This document shows positions 37,354-47,139 of a DNA stretch of 64,000 nucleotides, in pieces. The stretch is from Skermanella aerolata KACC 11604 (GTDB lineage: Bacteria > Pseudomonadota > Alphaproteobacteria > Azospirillales > Azospirillaceae). The stretch is taken from NCBI RefSeq assembly GCF_000936425.1, contig NZ_AVFK01000009.1, forward strand, positions 1-64,000, read 5' to 3'. The notes under the pieces are model-generated. The model made no database searches and had not been told where the DNA came from. It was given only the letters and a program-made list of their open reading frames with translations. Made by a program: the position numbers and the translations under genes. Positions within the stretch are counted from its first letter, which is position 1, and every line of letters begins with the position of its first letter.

Positions 37354-38322
37354 GTGGGAGAGCCGTTCAAGGATCTGGCCTGGGACGACTTCAGGCTGGT
37401 CAAGGCCATCGCCGACGCCAAGGGTCTGCCGGCTGCCGCCGCGCGCCTGGGCATCAACCACTCGACCGTTTTCCGCCGCCTGCGCCAGATAGAGGCGGCG
37501 CTTGGCGTCGCCCTTTTCGAACGGCACCGGCTGGGCTATGTCGCGACCGCGGCAGGCGAGGAGATGGTCGCCCTGGCGGACCGGCTGGACGAGGACATTA
37601 CCGCCTTCACCCGCAAGGTCTCGGGACGGGAGCTATCGCCGGCGGGCGAATTGAGGGTGACGACCAACGACACGCTGCTGGTCCATCTGCTGACGCCGCT
37701 GTTCGCCGCCTTCCTGCGGCAATGTCCGGAGATGCGTCTGGATGTCGTGCTCAGCAACCAACCGCTCAACCTGTCGAAACGCGACGCCGACGTCGCGATT
37801 CGGGCGACCGACAATCCGCCGGAAACCCTGGTCGGACGCCGTGCCGCCCGCATCGCATGGGCGCTCTATGGCCGTGCCGCCGACTTCCCCGACCCCGGCG
37901 CAATCCCGATCGAGCGCCTGTTCGACCGCCCCTGGGTCGCCCTGGGTGAAGATCTGGCAGCCATGAAAGCCGTCCGCTTCGTCCGCGAACATGTGCCTCC
38001 GGAGCGGATCGCGTACCGGACGAACACCGTCCTTGGCCTGGGCGAGGCGGTGGAGGCCGGGATTGGGATCGGCCACCTGCCCTGCTTCATCGCCGATGCC
38101 CGCCCCGGTCTGGTCCGCCTTGCCGAACCCGATCCTGAGCTTGCGGCTGATCTATGGCTGCTGACGCACCCCGACCTTCGCCATGCGCCGCGCGTCCGCA
38201 TCTTCCTCGACTTCCTGGCGGCGGAGATCGCCCGTCAGCGCCGGCTGATCGAAGGCTCGCTCGGCGGATCGTCCGGCCTATCGCTGCCGAGCGTCATTTC
38301 ACCGGAGCCGTCGGCAGGATAG
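37354..38322 (+). CDS. LysR-family transcriptional regulator
   Basis: 322 residues. The N-terminal helix-turn-helix (DFRLVKAIADAKGLPAAAAR, INHSTVFRRLRQIEAALGVA) is followed by a periplasmic-binding-protein-like effector domain (GELRVTTNDTLLVHLLTPLF; VEAGIGIGHLPCF). The HTH variant GINHSTVFRRLRQIE marks the subgroup near quinone/aromatic regulators. The start is GTG at 37354 with GAAGAGG upstream. Divergence from the two-dioxygenase operon suggests it senses a quinone or phenol and controls that operon. Its 3' end overlaps the convergent SDR gene by 29 bases. Confidence 0.92.
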   Translation: MGEPFKDLAWDDFRLVKAIADAKGLPAAAARLGINHSTVFRRLRQIEAALGVALFERHRLGYVATAAGEEMVALADRLDEDITAFTRKVSGRELSPAGELRVTTNDTLLVHLLTPLFAAFLRQCPEMRLDVVLSNQPLNLSKRDADVAIRATDNPPETLVGRRAARIAWALYGRAADFPDPGAIPIERLFDRPWVALGEDLAAMKAVRFVREHVPPERIAYRTNTVLGLGEAVEAGIGIGHLPCFIADARPGLVRLAEPDPELAADLWLLTHPDLRHAPRVRIFLDFLAAEIARQRRLIEGSLGGSSGLSLPSVISPEPSAG

Positions 38323-38983
38323 TCAACTCGTGGACGTCGACATGAGGCGGCTGCGACAACGCGTAGACGACGCTGCGGGCAACGTCTTCTGGCCGTAGCG
38401 CATCCGACGGCGGAGCGTCGAAGAAAGGCGTGTCCACCATTCCGGGCTCGATCAGGGTGACCCGAACGCCCGTTCCGCGCAACTCCTCCCGCAGGCCGTA
38501 GCCGATGGCGGAAACGGCCCATTTGGTCGCCGCATACATGGAACCGGCCAGCACCCGCCGGCCCGCAACCGAACCGGTGATCACGACATGGCCGCGCGCC
38601 GTCTTCAGGTGCTCCAGTGTAACCTGGAGCGTGTAGGCGACTCCCAGGATATTGACGTCAACCATCTTGCGCCAGCTCTCCGGCGCCGCCGCGGAGAAAC
38701 CGCCGGGCTGACCGCCGGTACCGGCATTCGCGAAGACGGCATCGATCCGGCCGAAGCGCTCGAGGGCGGCTTTTGCCATACGCCGCTGGTCTTCGTAGTC
38801 GGTAACGTCGCAGGCGACGGCGACGGCGCGGTCTTCCCCGATCTCCCCGACCAGCGCCTCGAGCTTGTCGGCGGAACGGGCGACGAGAACGAGGTTCCAT
38901 CCCTCGCCGGACGCCGCGCGGGCCGTAGCGGCGCCGATGCCGCTCGATGCGCCGGTGATGAGCAGAACCTTGGCGTCGGCCAT
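38294..38983 (-). CDS. SDR family NAD(P)-dependent oxidoreductase
   Basis: 229 residues, classical short-chain dehydrogenase. TGASSGIGAATARAA binds the cofactor, FANAG stabilises the core, and the catalytic Ser and Tyr-x-x-x-Lys are in VVITGSVAGRRV and MYAATKWAVSA. The substrate is unknown; proximity to the quinone-detoxification genes is suggestive only. Its stop lies inside the end of the LysR gene on the other strand, so the two tails overlap by 29 bases. Confidence 0.9.
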   Translation of the reverse strand: MADAKVLLITGASSGIGAATARAASGEGWNLVLVARSADKLEALVGEIGEDRAVAVACDVTDYEDQRRMAKAALERFGRIDAVFANAGTGGQPGGFSAAAPESWRKMVDVNILGVAYTLQVTLEHLKTARGHVVITGSVAGRRVLAGSMYAATKWAVSAIGYGLREELRGTGVRVTLIEPGMVDTPFFDAPPSDALRPEDVARSVVYALSQPPHVDVHELTILPTAPVK

Positions 38984-39442
38984 TACGTAAATCCTTAATC
39001 TGGTTGTGCCGGCTATTTGGTAATGCCGGGGACGGGAGGCCCCCGACGCCCGGTCGCTGCCGCGGAGCGATCGTCATGGGTCCTCGTTCAGAACGCAGGT
39101 CTCGCGCCCCGGTTCCGCTCGAAGCGCCGCGTTGCACATGCTCCAGCGCGATCTTCGCGCTCCGGCCACCGGCGCCACGTCTCTATTGGATATCCTGCTG
39201 ATAAGTTTGCAGGGAAACGGGTGTACGGAAGACCTAAGATTTTAAATCCAGTGTTATGTCGTTGCGGCGACAAATACGAGTTATTATGACGAACGACTGG
39301 CTTTCTGCCAGATGGCAGTAACGATCTCGTTGCACCACCTTCACAAAATATTGATTCTATTGCTTCCTATGATCCACTCCTGACTTCTAGATAAATTACA
39401 AACGACGGCAGAGCACAAAGAACAATTTAAACGAGCAAAACA
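38984..39442. other. AT-rich divergent intergenic region
   Basis: About 460 bases between the SDR gene and a lone glycosyltransferase. From about 39190 to 39440 the sequence is strikingly AT-rich compared with the flanks and has no coding signal. This and the atypical start of the next gene suggest imported DNA. No repeat ends or integrase were found. Confidence 0.5.
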
Positions 39443-40165
39443 GTGGATGGTAGTGTGACAATTCCAAAAATTCTTCATTATTGTTGGTTCGGGCGATCCC
39501 CCCTCAGCGAGCTAAGTGTTAGATGCTTGGAAAGCTGGCGGGAAGTAATGCCCGAGTATTCGATCGTACAATGGAATGAGGACAATCTATATTCCGAAAG
39601 CCCCTACGTGAAAGCCGCTTATCAAAAGAAGAGATATGCCTTCGTCGCGGATTATATGCGCCTCTGGGCGCTCTACAACGAGGGTGGGATCTACATGGAC
39701 ACCGATGTCGAGATGGTAAAGCCATTCGACGATCTGCTTGGCGAGAAGATTTTCCTCGGCCGTCAATCGCCGACCAGCGTCGGCGTCGGCGTGATCGGTG
39801 CGACCAAGGGGCACCCTTTCCTGAAACGGATCATGGACAGCCTGGACGCGGAAGCGATGTCGGGAAGGATCACCTTCATGCCCCTCCCGGAACTGGTCGA
39901 TAGTCTTCTGGCATCCTCCGGGAACGAGGACATCACGATCCTTCCGGAAGACTGCTGCTATCCCTACAATCCCTATAGCCCCGAGGTCATCCGGCGGAAG
40001 CCCCTGCTGTCCAACATGTCGGACAAGACCATCTGCGTTCACCATTGGGAAGGAAGCTGGCTGGGCGAAATCTCCCTCAAGACCATGCTTCACCTGCGGA
40101 TCAGGCACACGATCGGCAAGGCAAAGGCAAAGGTCAGGACGCTGTCCTTCCGCCGGTCCACCTGA
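39443..40165 (+). CDS. GT32-like glycosyltransferase (sugar-binding DXD type)
   Basis: 240 residues. IPKILHYCWFGRSPLSELSV at the N-terminus and ADYMRLWALYNEGGIYMDTD with the DXD metal/sugar motif are typical of capsular or LPS glycosyltransferases of the GT32/OCH1-like group. The start is probably GTG at 39443; GTG at 39455, giving MTIPKILHYC, is equally plausible. The first ~150 bases are AT-rich, unlike neighbours, while the later part has host-like composition. No other surface-polysaccharide gene is adjacent. It converges on surf1 with five bases between stops. Confidence 0.87.
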   Translation: MDGSVTIPKILHYCWFGRSPLSELSVRCLESWREVMPEYSIVQWNEDNLYSESPYVKAAYQKKRYAFVADYMRLWALYNEGGIYMDTDVEMVKPFDDLLGEKIFLGRQSPTSVGVGVIGATKGHPFLKRIMDSLDAEAMSGRITFMPLPELVDSLLASSGNEDITILPEDCCYPYNPYSPEVIRRKPLLSNMSDKTICVHHWEGSWLGEISLKTMLHLRIRHTIGKAKAKVRTLSFRRST

Positions 40166-40170
40166 GATGG

Positions 40171-40959
40171 TCAGGGCGCGTCCGGGTGCATTCGGCTCTG
40201 GCGGATGACGTATACCGTCCCGACGGCGACCATCAGCGCCAAGCCGTACCAGGTGAGCGCGTAGACCAGATGATTATTGTGGAACTTGATGACGGTGAGG
40301 CCACCGACCGGCCAACCCGGTCCATCTGATGCGGCATCGGCATCGATGAAATACGGCGCTACATCGGTCAGGCCCCGTGCGGCGGCGATGGCCTCGACGT
40401 CGCGCGAAAACCAACGTTCGGCGGCGGGGTCGTTTGACCGAAGCAGCATTCCGCCCGGCTCGGTTATCCGGAGCAGGCCGGTGACCGTCGTTTCGCCAGC
40501 GACCATTGCCGCCTGACGGGACGCCGGCTCGCGCCGGTCGGGCGGGACGAAGCCGCGATTCACCAGCACGATAGATCCGTCATCCAGCCGCAGCGGGGTC
40601 AGTACCCAGAAGCCGGGGCCGAGTTCCGTCGAAGCCGTCACCAGCGTTTCGCGGTCGTTCAGGAAAGTCCCGCTGACGCTGACGTGCCGGTACTCGTGGT
40701 CGGCAGCGGTAACCCCAGTCCATTCCTCCCGGCCCGGCGCCGCGACCGGCGGTGCATGAACGCGCGTTTCGATCCGCTGGATCAGGTCGAGCTTCCATGA
40801 CCGCCGCTCCACCTGCCATGTCCCCAGCGAAACCAGCACGCAGAAGACCAAGACCGCGGCGACGCCGAGGCGGATCAACGACGCTTTGGAGGGCCGGCGG
40901 TCCCCGGCGGCATCCGGCCCGAAATCGTCGAGGTCTGCCGGTTTCCTTGCCGGTTGCAT
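40171..40959 (-). CDS. SURF1-family cytochrome oxidase assembly protein
   Basis: 262 residues. A helix near 30-50 (LGVAAVLVFCVLVSLGTWQV ending in GTWQVERRSWK) and one near the C-terminus (TWYGLALMVAVGTVYVIRQS) flank a periplasmic domain with VLVNRGFVPPDRR and FIDADA, the SURF1 pattern. It helps heme insertion into subunit I of heme-copper oxidases. It follows cyoD by 39 bases on the same strand and is probably part of the cyo operon. Confidence 0.93.
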   Translation of the reverse strand: MQPARKPADLDDFGPDAAGDRRPSKASLIRLGVAAVLVFCVLVSLGTWQVERRSWKLDLIQRIETRVHAPPVAAPGREEWTGVTAADHEYRHVSVSGTFLNDRETLVTASTELGPGFWVLTPLRLDDGSIVLVNRGFVPPDRREPASRQAAMVAGETTVTGLLRITEPGGMLLRSNDPAAERWFSRDVEAIAAARGLTDVAPYFIDADAASDGPGWPVGGLTVIKFHNNHLVYALTWYGLALMVAVGTVYVIRQSRMHPDAP

Positions 40960-40998
40960 GGAGGACCGCCGCGCGGACGTGCTACGGATGTCCGCCCG

Positions 40999-41400
40999 TC
41001 AGGGCATGCTGCGCATATGCGCAGGCGACATCGGCATCATGTTGGCATCCAGGTGCGACATCACCCACAGCGAACCGGCCAGGGTGATGACGACGAGAAT
41101 GGAGGTGAAGATCAGCGCCAGCACCGTCCAGCCGCCCTCCGACTTCGAGTTCAGGTGCAGGAAGTAGACCATGTGGACCACGATCTGCACGAAGGCGAAG
41201 ATCAGGATGACGACCGCGCCGACCATGGGGTTCCGGAAGACGTCGTAGATCACGATCCAGAACGGGATCGCGGTCAGGACAGCCGACAGAAAGAAGCCGA
41301 TCAGGTAATCCTTGAACGAACCATGATGGGCACCGGCATCGTCGTGGTCGTCCGTGTCGTGATGCTCCACGGTATTCTGCCGCTCGCTCTGCGCGCTCAT
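40999..41400 (-). CDS. cyoD: Cytochrome bo3 ubiquinol oxidase subunit IV
   Basis: 133 residues with three helices (YLIGFFLSAVLTAIPFWIVI, VVILIFAFVQIVVHMVYFLH, VLALIFTSILVVITLAGSLW) and a His/Asp-rich N-terminus. It stabilises the bo3 complex. The ATG at 41400 overlaps the cyoC stop (ATGA), so the pair is coupled; a longer frame upstream is simply cyoC in another frame. Confidence 0.95.
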   Translation of the reverse strand: MSAQSERQNTVEHHDTDDHDDAGAHHGSFKDYLIGFFLSAVLTAIPFWIVIYDVFRNPMVGAVVILIFAFVQIVVHMVYFLHLNSKSEGGWTVLALIFTSILVVITLAGSLWVMSHLDANMMPMSPAHMRSMP

Positions 41401-42077
41401 GCGAGAAGGACTCCCATCAGGTAAACGAAGGTGAACACGCCGATCCAGATCACGTCCAGGAAGTGCCAGAACATGCCCAGGCACAGCAGCCTCCGGCGGT
41501 TCTCCGGGATGAACCCGCGTTTCGGCAACTGGAACATCAGCGTGACCAGCCAGATGATGCCGAACGTCACGTGCAGCCCGTGGGTGCCCACAAGGGCGAA
41601 GAAGGCGGACAGGAAGGCGCTCCGTTGCGGTCCTGCGCCCTGTTCGATCAGGTGGTGGAACTCATAGAGTTCGATGCCAAGAAAGCCGAGGCCGAAAAGG
41701 CCGGTGACGCCGAGCCAGAACAGCGTCAGCCCCATCCGCCGCTTTTCCACTTCCAGCATCGCCACGCCATAGGTGATCGAGGAGAACAGGAGCAGCGCCG
41801 TGTTGAGCGCGATCAACGGGAGGTCGAACAGATCAGCCGGCGACGGGCCGGCGGCATAGTTTCGGCCGAGGACGCCATAGGTCGCGAACAGGACCGCGAA
41901 GATGAGCGCATCGCTCATGAGGTAGATCCAGAAGCCGAGCATCGTGCTGCTTTCGGCATGATGCTCTTTGGTCTCGTAAAAGACCGGGGCTTCCGTGCCG
42001 CCTGCCGAGGCGTGTGCGGGGACGTCTTGCGGCACGATTTTGGCCGCAGTGTCCGCGGTTCCGGGATGGGCTGTCAT
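41397..42077 (-). CDS. cyoC: Cytochrome bo3 ubiquinol oxidase subunit III
   Basis: 226 residues, five helices, COX3-like. Key stretches: STMLGFWIYLMSDALIFAVL, ITYGVAMLEVEKRRMGLTLF, GTHGLHVTFGIIWLVTLMFQ and FWHFLDVIWIGVFTFVYLMG. It follows cyoB by ten bases and overlaps cyoD by four. Part of the inner-membrane quinol oxidase. Confidence 0.96.
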   Translation of the reverse strand: MTAHPGTADTAAKIVPQDVPAHASAGGTEAPVFYETKEHHAESSTMLGFWIYLMSDALIFAVLFATYGVLGRNYAAGPSPADLFDLPLIALNTALLLFSSITYGVAMLEVEKRRMGLTLFWLGVTGLFGLGFLGIELYEFHHLIEQGAGPQRSAFLSAFFALVGTHGLHVTFGIIWLVTLMFQLPKRGFIPENRRRLLCLGMFWHFLDVIWIGVFTFVYLMGVLLA

Positions 42078-42087
42078 GTTCGTCCGC

Positions 42088-44088
42088 CTACTCCGCCGCG
42101 AGCGCTTGGTTGCGCCTGTTTTCGGACCTCATGACCTCCTCGGCCGGAATGTAGAAGTCGCGCTTGTAGTTGAAGGTATGGGCGATCGCGACCACCAGCA
42201 GACCGATGAAGGAGGCGGCGGCCAGCCACCAGATGTACCAGATCAACGCGAAGGCGAGCACGGTGCTGAGGCCGGACAGGAAAATCCCCGTGCTGGTGTT
42301 CTTCGGCATATGGATGGGTCGGTAGCCCTCGGTCGGCCGGCTGTGGCCCCGCCGCTTCATGTCCCACCAGGCATCCAGGTCGTGAATGACCGGCGTGAAC
42401 GCGAAGTTGTAGTCGGGCGGCGGCGACGACGTGGACCATTCCAGCGTCCGCCCCTGCCAGGGATCGCCGGTGACGTCGCGCAGTTCGTGCCGCCTCATGA
42501 AGCTGACCACCATCTGGATGATGAAGGTGGCGATGCCCAGTGCTATCAGGCAGGCGCCGAAGGTCGAGATCATGAACCAGATCTGAAGCGACGGATCGTC
42601 GAAGTGGTTCAGCCGGCGTGTCACGCCCATCAGCCCCAGCACGTACATAGGCATGAAGGTGAAGTAGAAGCCGGTCAACCAGAACCAGAACGACGTGGCT
42701 CCCCAGAAATGGTCGAGCTTGTAGCCGAAGGCTTTCGGCCACCAGTAATTGATGCCAGCCATCAGGCCGAACACGACACCGCCGATTATGACGTTGTGGA
42801 AGTGGGCGATCAGGAACAGGCCGTTGTGCAGCACGAAGTCGGCCGGAGGCACGGCCAGCAGCACGCCGGTCATTCCACCGATCACGAAGGTCACCATGAA
42901 GCCAATCGTCCACAGCATCGGGACCTCGTACCGGATGCGCCCGCGATACATCGTGAACAGCCAGTTGAAGATCTTGGCGCCGGTCGGGATCGAGATGATC
43001 ATCGTCGTGATGCCGAAGAAGGCGTTCACGCTGGCGCCGGACCCCATCGTGAAGAAGTGGTGCAGCCAGACCAGATACGACAGGATGGTGATGACCACGG
43101 TCGCGTAGACCATGGACGCGTAGCCGAACAGACGCTTGCCGCAGAAGGTGGAAACGACTTCCGAAAAGATGCCGAAGGCGGGCAGGATCAGGATGTAGAC
43201 TTCCGGGTGGCCCCAGATCCAGATCAGGTTGATGTACATCATCGGATTGCCGCCGAGATCGTTCGTGAAGAAATGGGTCCCCACGTAACGGTCGAGCGTC
43301 AGCAAAGTCAGGGTGGCGGTCAGCACCGGGAATGCGGCGACGATCAGGATGTTGGTGCAGAGCGTCGTCCAGGTGAACACGGGCAGCTTCATCATCGTCA
43401 TGCCCGGCGCCCGCATCTTCACGATCGTCGCGATCAGGTTGATGCCCGACAGCGTCGTGCCGACGCCGGCCACCTGCAATCCCCAGATGTAGTAATCGAC
43501 CCCCACTCCGGGACTGTACGCCGCCCCCGACAGCGGCGGATAAGCCAGCCAGCCGGTCCGGGCGAACTCGCCGACGAACAGGGACAGCATGGTGATCGCG
43601 GCGCCGCCGGCGGTCATCCAGAAACTGAAATTGTTCAGGAACGGGAAAGCGACGTCGCGCGCACCGATCTGCAACGGCATGACGAAGTTCATCACGGCCG
43701 TCACGAGCGGCATCGCGAAGAAGAAGATCATGATCACGCCGTGGGCGGTGAACACCTGATCGAAATGGTGCGGCGGCAGGTAGCCCTCGTTCGGGCCGAA
43801 CGCGATGGCTTTCTGCGTCAGCATCATGATCGCGTCGGCAAAGCCGCGCAGCAGCATCACGATCGCCAGGATGCCGTACATGATGCCGATCTTCTTATGA
43901 TCGACGCTGGTGAACCACTCGTTCCAGAGATAGCCCCATTTGCCGAAATACGTCACGGCACCCAGCAGGGCGATGCCGCCCAATGCCACCGCGACGAAAG
44001 TCATCAGCAGAATGGGGTCGTGATAAGGGATCGCCTCCCAGGTCAGCCGTCCGAAGATGAACTGCTGGACATCAGGATCTGAGAACAT
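42088..44088 (-). CDS. cyoB: Cytochrome bo3 ubiquinol oxidase subunit I
   Basis: 666 residues, the normal CyoB length, with about 15 helices. It holds low-spin heme, high-spin heme and CuB. Visible landmarks: [20 protein letters not shown] (heme ligand), the [20 protein letters not shown] CuB/heme region with the cross-linked His-Tyr, [17 protein letters not shown] with the CuB His pair and [20 protein letters not shown] with the axial histidines. It oxidises ubiquinol, reduces O2 and pumps protons. Confidence 0.98.
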   Translation of the reverse strand: MFSDPDVQQFIFGRLTWEAIPYHDPILLMTFVAVALGGIALLGAVTYFGKWGYLWNEWFTSVDHKKIGIMYGILAIVMLLRGFADAIMMLTQKAIAFGPNEGYLPPHHFDQVFTAHGVIMIFFFAMPLVTAVMNFVMPLQIGARDVAFPFLNNFSFWMTAGGAAITMLSLFVGEFARTGWLAYPPLSGAAYSPGVGVDYYIWGLQVAGVGTTLSGINLIATIVKMRAPGMTMMKLPVFTWTTLCTNILIVAAFPVLTATLTLLTLDRYVGTHFFTNDLGGNPMMYINLIWIWGHPEVYILILPAFGIFSEVVSTFCGKRLFGYASMVYATVVITILSYLVWLHHFFTMGSGASVNAFFGITTMIISIPTGAKIFNWLFTMYRGRIRYEVPMLWTIGFMVTFVIGGMTGVLLAVPPADFVLHNGLFLIAHFHNVIIGGVVFGLMAGINYWWPKAFGYKLDHFWGATSFWFWLTGFYFTFMPMYVLGLMGVTRRLNHFDDPSLQIWFMISTFGACLIALGIATFIIQMVVSFMRRHELRDVTGDPWQGRTLEWSTSSPPPDYNFAFTPVIHDLDAWWDMKRRGHSRPTEGYRPIHMPKNTSTGIFLSGLSTVLAFALIWYIWWLAAASFIGLLVVAIAHTFNYKRDFYIPAEEVMRSENRRNQALAAE

Positions 44089-44183
44089 TCAATCTGCCCA
44101 TTCCGATTACTGCGAGACCAAGTTTTGCAAGGCTAAGTGTTGTAGGGCCGCTTTCTTGCGGCTTCTCTTGGTTGAGCTTGTCG

Positions 44184-45407
44184 TTAGTTAGGCTTGTCGT
44201 TCAACTGCGCCGGAGCCGGAGTATCGGGCGAGCCCGGAACGCCGTGTCCCTGGTGCGCGTCCGGTTCGGACTGCGGCTGGTTTGCCTCGGGAGCCACCGC
44301 ATCGGGCTTCATGCCTTCCGGCTGGACGTCGCCGCTGCGGGGAGGACGTCCGGATGCCGGAAACGTCGCACCCGACGCTTCGTCGCCGTGCTCCGCCCGG
44401 TGGTTGTCATATTGCAGCCGCTCCCGGTTCTCGTGGCTTTCCGTGCCGGCGCCGCCCATGGCGTCGATGTGATGCATCTCGCTCATGCACATCTTGCCGG
44501 GAGCGACGCACATGTTCAGGACAGCGTCGTAGAGGCCGTTTTCCACGGTGGCGAAGTACTGCACCGGCGCCTGCTCGCTCGGCTTTTCGAGCCACATGAA
44601 AGCGGCGCGGTCGAGGTTCTTACCCTCCCTCTTGACCTTCGCCACCCACTGGTCGAAGCCTTCCTGCGACATCCCGTGGAATGCGAAGTTCATGCGGGAA
44701 AAACCGGAGCCGCTGTAGTTGGCCGAAAAGCCGTTGTAGACGCCTTCCTCGTTGATCACGGCATGCAGCTGCGTCTGCATACCCGCCATGGCGTATACCT
44801 GACCTGCAAGAGCCGGAATGAAGAAGGAGTTCATGACGGTCGCCGACGTGATCTTGAATGAGACCGGCACGTCCACGGGCGCCGCCAGTTCGTTGACCGA
44901 CGCGATGCCCAGTTCCGGGTAGAAGAACAGCCATTTCCAGTCGAGCGCCACAACCTGGATGTCGAGGTGCTTCGCATCCGCCGGGAGCGCCTGTTCGCCG
45001 TCGATCCGGGTCAGCGGCCGATACGGGTCGAGCGTGTGGGTGGCGAGCCAGGTGATGGCGCCGAGGGCGATGATGATCAGCAGCGGAGCCGTCCAGATCA
45101 CCACTTCCAGCTGGGTCGAATGGTGCCAGTCCGGATCGTAGACGGCGTCCTTGTTGTCGGCGCGGTAGCGCCGGGCAAAGATCAACGTAAGGGCTATGAC
45201 GGGTACGATGATCAGAAGCATCAGTATCGTCGATACGATGATCAGGTTGCGCTGCTGAAGTGCGACGTACCCCGATGGGTTCAGGATGACGGTGTCACAC
45301 CCTGCAAGGATAACAGCGAAAAGCAGTACTCCGCCCGTTCGTAGTATATTCGACAGGCGCCGTGATGGCGGCGCTGGCGTCCTTGGTAGTTTCCCATAAG
45401 AATTCAC
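44184..45407 (-). CDS. cyoA: Cytochrome bo3 ubiquinol oxidase subunit II (lipoprotein)
   Basis: Subunit II with lipobox FAVILAGC, two helices (LIIVSTILMLLIIVPVIALT; TAPLLIIIALGAITWLAT) and a cupredoxin-like domain (VVALDWKWLFFYPELGIASV, NSFFIPALAGQVYAMAGMQT, NYSGSGFSRMNF) that lacks CuA ligands, as expected for quinol oxidases. About 60 hydrophilic Pro/His/Glu-rich residues extend the C-terminus beyond the usual end. I chose GTG at 45407 because GGAAG is well placed and the lipobox then lies 37 residues in; ATG at 45440 and GTG at 45458 are alternatives. First gene of cyoABCD-surf1. Confidence 0.94.
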   Translation of the reverse strand: MNSYGKLPRTPAPPSRRLSNILRTGGVLLFAVILAGCDTVILNPSGYVALQQRNLIIVSTILMLLIIVPVIALTLIFARRYRADNKDAVYDPDWHHSTQLEVVIWTAPLLIIIALGAITWLATHTLDPYRPLTRIDGEQALPADAKHLDIQVVALDWKWLFFYPELGIASVNELAAPVDVPVSFKITSATVMNSFFIPALAGQVYAMAGMQTQLHAVINEEGVYNGFSANYSGSGFSRMNFAFHGMSQEGFDQWVAKVKREGKNLDRAAFMWLEKPSEQAPVQYFATVENGLYDAVLNMCVAPGKMCMSEMHHIDAMGGAGTESHENRERLQYDNHRAEHGDEASGATFPASGRPPRSGDVQPEGMKPDAVAPEANQPQSEPDAHQGHGVPGSPDTPAPAQLNDKPN

Positions 45408-45677
45408 GGCAGGGCTTCCAACGATCGATCCTTGACACATTGCGCAGTATTGGGGCACCTGGACCGCTCCACGTGCGTTTCGTTTCCATCAGTCGAAGGC
45501 GGAGGAACCTTTGAGACACTTAATCTGACAGAAAGCGGTGATCGTCCTCTCACGTCTTCGCGCGGCATCTTGATGGGCTTTGTTGAGGGAGGCAAGTGTG
45601 TTATCGTACTATCATATGCAGAGCTGGTGCCCGGGGCGCCCCCGGCACCAGGCGACGGGCGGAGCAAAGCATCCTCT

Positions 45678-47066
45678 ATGAGTGTTAATGATAGTGTGTC
45701 GACTTCGACGCAGCTTGAGCGCGATGCGCGGCTGGTGTCGACCGATCATAAAGTAGCGCCGGAAGAAATCGCGCTCGGCGTTGTGATCGGACGCAGTGCG
45801 GAGTTCTTCGATTTCTTCGTCTATGGAATCGGTTCCGTTCTGGTATTCCCTCATGTGTTCTTTCCTTTTGTCGACCCACTGACGGGAACACTTTATTCCT
45901 TTATGGTCTTTTCGCTTGCGTTCATCGCGCGGCCAATCGGATCGATGATTTTCATGACCGTGGACCGCCTGTACGGGCGCGGCGTCAAGCTGACGGCAGC
46001 CATGCTGCTGCTGGGCTTCTCCACGGCGGTCATCAGTTTCCTGCCCGGATACGAGCAGATCGGTGCGGCCAGCATCTTCCTGCTGGGCGTATGCCGCGTA
46101 AGCCAGGGCTTGGCGCTCGGCGGTGCCTGGGACGGTCTGGCGTCGCTGCTGTCGCTGAACGCTCCGCGCAACCGTCGCGGCTGGTATGCGATGATGCCGC
46201 AGCTCGGCGCACCGTTCGGCTTCCTCCTGGCGAACGGTCTGTTCGCATATTTCGTGATCAACCTGTCGGAAGAGGATTTCCTGAGCTGGGGCTGGCGTTT
46301 CCCCTTCTACGTCGCGTTCACCATCAACGTCGTGGCGCTGTTCGCCAGGCTTCGGCTGGTCGTTACGGACGAGTTCGTCAAGCAGCTCGAAACCCGTGAA
46401 CTGGAGCCGACCAGCGTCGCCGACATGTTCGCGGCGCAGGGCAAGTTCGTGCTGATCGGCGCCTTCGTGCCGCTCGCCAGCTTCGCGCTGTTCCATCTGG
46501 TCACGATCTTCCCGCTGAGCTGGGTGACCCTGTTCTCCGACCGGTCGGCCGGTAGCTTCCTGCTGGTCCAATGCGCCGGAGCCGTCGTGGGCGCCGTGGC
46601 GATCGTCCTGTCCGGCCTGATCGCCGACCGAATCGGCCGCCGGCCCTTGCTGGCGATCTCCGCGGGGCTGATCGCCCTGTTCAGCGCCGTGACGCCGTTC
46701 CTGCTGGGCGGCAACTCTTTCGGGCAGACGGCGTTCATCGTGTTGGGCTTCGGTCTGCTGGGCCTGTCGTTCGGCCAAGCGGCCGGCGCCGTCTCGTCCA
46801 ATTTCGCCAGCCAGTACCGTTACACGGGTGCCGCCCTCAGTTCGGACTTGTCATGGCTGACCGGCGCCGGTTTCGCGCCGCTCGTGGCGCTCGGACTTTC
46901 CAGCAATTTCGGACTGGGCTGGGTCAGCGTGTACCTTCTGTCGGGCGCCGTCTGCACCCTGGCGGCGCTCCTGTTCAACAAGCTGGAGATCCATGAAGGG
47001 TCTTCCAAACCTCCGGCGCCGGTAGCCGGTAGTGGATCGCGCGCCGGTGCGCCGGTGCATCGCTGA
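45678..47066 (+). CDS. MFS transporter, metabolite:H+ symporter type
   Basis: 462 residues, about 12 helices. GVVIGRSAEFFDFFVYGIGS is the first-helix signature of the MHS (ProP/KgtP-like) subfamily, and the loop RPIGSMIFMTVDRLYGRGVK is also typical. It probably imports an organic acid or osmolyte with protons; the substrate is not clear. The ATG at 45678 fits; upstream in-frame codons include a low-complexity segment and are not family-like. It is divergent from cyoA across about 220-270 bases. Confidence 0.88.
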   Translation: MSVNDSVSTSTQLERDARLVSTDHKVAPEEIALGVVIGRSAEFFDFFVYGIGSVLVFPHVFFPFVDPLTGTLYSFMVFSLAFIARPIGSMIFMTVDRLYGRGVKLTAAMLLLGFSTAVISFLPGYEQIGAASIFLLGVCRVSQGLALGGAWDGLASLLSLNAPRNRRGWYAMMPQLGAPFGFLLANGLFAYFVINLSEEDFLSWGWRFPFYVAFTINVVALFARLRLVVTDEFVKQLETRELEPTSVADMFAAQGKFVLIGAFVPLASFALFHLVTIFPLSWVTLFSDRSAGSFLLVQCAGAVVGAVAIVLSGLIADRIGRRPLLAISAGLIALFSAVTPFLLGGNSFGQTAFIVLGFGLLGLSFGQAAGAVSSNFASQYRYTGAALSSDLSWLTGAGFAPLVALGLSSNFGLGWVSVYLLSGAVCTLAALLFNKLEIHEGSSKPPAPVAGSGSRAGAPVHR

Positions 47067-47087
47067 TCTCAGCGCGGCTCGACAGGG

Positions 47088-47112
47088 ATGGCCGGGCGGA
47101 ACACCCGGCCAT
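47088..47112 (+). terminator. Hairpin after the MFS transporter gene
   Basis: ATGGCCGGG at 47088-47096 and CCCGGCCAT at 47104-47112 form a perfect 9-bp stem with a 7-base loop, 21 bases after the MFS stop. No T-run follows, so efficiency is uncertain. Confidence 0.5.
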
Positions 47113-47139
47113 TGCCATGATCGGGGCATCGGATTGCTG

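Noticed and set aside
41995-44082. Plus-strand open frame of 695 codons opposite cyoB
   Set aside because: Antisense shadow rich in His/Asp/Glu/Arg; cyoB is certain.
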